Below are positions 4,531-5,156 of a DNA stretch of 5,156 nucleotides, piece after piece. A model generated the notes under the pieces. It was not told the DNA's origin, made no database searches, and saw only the letters and a program-made list of their open reading frames with translations. The DNA comes from Sphingomonadaceae bacterium (lineage in GTDB: Bacteria > Pseudomonadota > Alphaproteobacteria > Sphingomonadales > Sphingomonadaceae). Made by a program: the position numbers and the translations under genes. The DNA lies in contig JAGREF010000321.1 in assembly GCA_020446665.1 (NCBI GenBank), forward strand, positions 1 through 5,156, written 5' to 3'. The stretch's first letter is position 1. Every line of letters starts with the position of its first letter.

Positions 4531-4742
4531 GGGGGCGTAAGCGGCGAAGCGGATTGCTTCGCCGTGTGGCGGGTGGAAGAGCGGGTTCGCGCTTAATTAG
4601 CGAAGCAGCCGGACGGACAGGAGCGCGGACAAAGGTTCTGCTCGAATCACGGATTGGCGCCGTGGGGGATCCGGACTGGCGTTTTATACTGCAAACGCAT
4701 TTGCTGTATTCGCGGGTGTTGTTGGAGGGGGTAGAGGGCTAG
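4531..4742. other. Non-coding spacer with palindromic elements
   Basis: I see no supportable gene here. A 73-codon plus-strand frame (4521-4742, TTG start) is Gly/Arg-rich, lacks a ribosome binding site, overlaps the SEC-C end and crosses the stem-loop, so I treat it as chance. The stretch holds the GCGAAGC palindromes and grades from high GC into the AT-richer DNA that follows. Confidence 0.45.
4543..4563 (+). terminator. GGCGAAGC stem-loop after the SEC-C gene
   Basis: GGCGAAGC (4543-4550) pairs perfectly with GCTTCGCC (4556-4563) around the loop GGATT, 12 bases after the SEC-C stop. The position suits a terminator for the plus-strand genes, but no T-run follows. GCGAAGC recurs at 4600-4606, where TTCGC (4586-4590) and GCGAA (4600-4604) form a second inverted repeat, so the stretch may instead belong to a dispersed palindromic repeat family. 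Confidence 0.38.
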
Positions 4743-4841
4743 CAGCACTCTTGGTGTGCGCTACCAAAATGGTACTCTTTCACAGATGCTCTATACCGGA
4801 AGCATGATACCCCCAATCTACACAAAGCAAGAATCTAGTTA

Positions 4842-4857
4842 CAGGTGAGGTCACCTG
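4842..4857. repeat. 16-bp palindrome, possible operator
   Basis: CAGGTGAGGTCACCTG consists of two seven-base arms, CAGGTGA and TCACCTG, that are exact reverse complements around GG. In the gene-poor AT-richer stretch it could be an operator for a gene starting to its right, or a short hairpin. No second copy is seen in the window. Confidence 0.4.
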
Positions 4858-4917
4858 CACTTCGGCGACCGCGACGGACGTGGTTGGAGAGATTTTTGGC
4901 TGAAAGTGTGCTCAAAG

Positions 4918-5156
4918 ATGAGACGCGTTTTTGCCCCCCGTTTCTGCAAACCCCCGTTGTACGCAATTAGGCATCGGTTCATGCCTCAAAAACAATCACG
5001 AATCACACAAAAAGTGACCACTCATTTGGGGGTGTATCCCCTTGAATTCATCGATTTCGGCGATGAGTCTGACAAGGTCAGAGCCAATCAAGATGGTCGG
5101 CTCTTTCATCTTTGTGATGTTCCGATATCCAATTCCATACCCAATAATACCCGATT
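4918..5156 (+). CDS. Possible 5' part of an ORF running off the window
   Basis: The plus-strand frame is open from 4849 to the window end. In-frame starts are GTG 4906, ATG 4918 and ATG 4981; none has a clear ribosome binding site. From 4981 it reads MPQKQSRITQKVTTHLGVYP and then LEFIDFGDESDKVRANQDGR. I recognise no family. It competes with the minus-strand frame over the same DNA, and only sequence beyond the window can decide which, if either, is a gene. Confidence 0.25.
   Translation, partial: MRRVFAPRFCKPPLYAIRHRFMPQKQSRITQKVTTHLGVYPLEFIDFGDESDKVRANQDGRLFHLCDVPISNSIPNNTR
4996..5156 (-). CDS. Possible C-terminal or remnant ORF, weakly Fic-like
   Basis: A minus-strand frame enters from the right edge and reads 52 residues to TGA (4998-4996): it includes RNITKMKEPTILIGSDL, RLIAEIDEFKG and ends SGHFLCDS. 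The string EIDEFKG resembles a segment found before the conserved helices in many Fic-family (AMP-transferring) proteins, but the residues that should follow are absent and the frame stops 15 residues later. It may be a truncated remnant or chance. A competing plus-strand frame covers the same bases. Confidence 0.28.
   Translation of the reverse strand, partial: SGIIGYGIGYRNITKMKEPTILIGSDLVRLIAEIDEFKGIHPQMSGHFLCDS

Larger units (their letters stand above)
4743..5156. other. AT-richer segment, probable edge of an accessory region
   Basis: Base composition drops: by hand count 26 of 60 bases at 4981-5040 are G or C, against 42 of 60 at 4021-4080. The segment contains a small hairpin (TACCA aaa TGGTA, 4762-4774), a 16-bp palindrome (4842-4857), and homopolymer-rich DNA (CCCCCC, CCCCC near 4934-4955). 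No tRNA, integrase or insertion-sequence end is visible. Open frames on both strands run off the right edge; neither is firmly supported. Confidence 0.5.

Noticed and set aside
4521..4742. 73-codon plus-strand frame with TTG start
   Set aside because: No ribosome binding site, overlaps the SEC-C end, spans a perfect hairpin and is Gly/Arg-rich; considered non-coding.
4841..4990. tRNA or attachment-site sequence at the island edge
   Set aside because: No T-arm, anticodon-stem geometry or tRNA 3' end could be found, and no direct repeat with another part of the window.
1..5156. CRISPR array, insertion sequence or rRNA
   Set aside because: No regularly spaced repeats, transposase motifs, terminal inverted repeats with target duplication, or rRNA signatures were seen.

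Overview
The window is high-GC DNA that looks like an alphaproteobacterium of the Sphingomonadales, most likely an Erythrobacter/Altererythrobacter-type genome. This placement rests on the N-terminus of acetylglutamate kinase (ArgB), the COG3671/DUF4870 membrane protein with its conserved C-terminus, the NTF2-like protein and the small lipoproteins. It is an inference from family resemblance, not from a database match.

Layout. Positions 1-89 hold the 5' end of argB on the minus strand, with a good ribosome binding site. Divergent from it, a plus-strand run carries: a secreted thermonuclease-family (SNase-like) protein (223-657); an NTF2/SnoaL-like protein (about 751-1194); a 51-residue Arg-rich protein with five Asp-Arg-Arg motifs (1298-1453); a COG3671/DUF4870 integral membrane protein (1544-1954); and a second, membrane-anchored thermonuclease-family protein (2026-2490). 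The last has an open, basic N-terminal extension that reaches back to overlap the membrane-protein stop codon. Convergent to this run, the minus strand carries a 51-residue charged protein (2503-2658) with its own extended -10 promoter, a 149-residue lipoprotein (2768-3217) followed by a large stem-loop, and a 76-residue acidic lipoprotein (3311-3541).

From about 3650 the plus strand resumes. A possible 20-codon leader ORF with a strong Shine-Dalgarno (3718-3780) is followed by mutually exclusive RNA pairings, one of which covers the Shine-Dalgarno of an unrecognised 129-residue protein (3836-4225). Next comes a small SEC-C zinc-motif protein (4289-4530). It reads only if two extra bases, each in a run of three identical bases, are ignored, so it is a recent pseudogene or carries two sequence errors.

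After about 4530 no gene is convincing. There is a GCGAAGC-type stem-loop and then a distinctly AT-richer segment (about 4743-5156) with a 16-bp palindrome and overlapping partial open frames on both strands that run off the window. This tail is probably the edge of an accessory or acquired segment.

The genes look like housekeeping-flanking and small envelope genes rather than one pathway. The recurring theme is the cell envelope: a secreted and an anchored nuclease, two lipoproteins and a membrane protein. I found no clear new multi-gene defence or mobile system. The best leads are the candidate translation-controlled leader at 3718-3836, the doubly frameshifted SEC-C gene, and the probable CTG start of the second nuclease.
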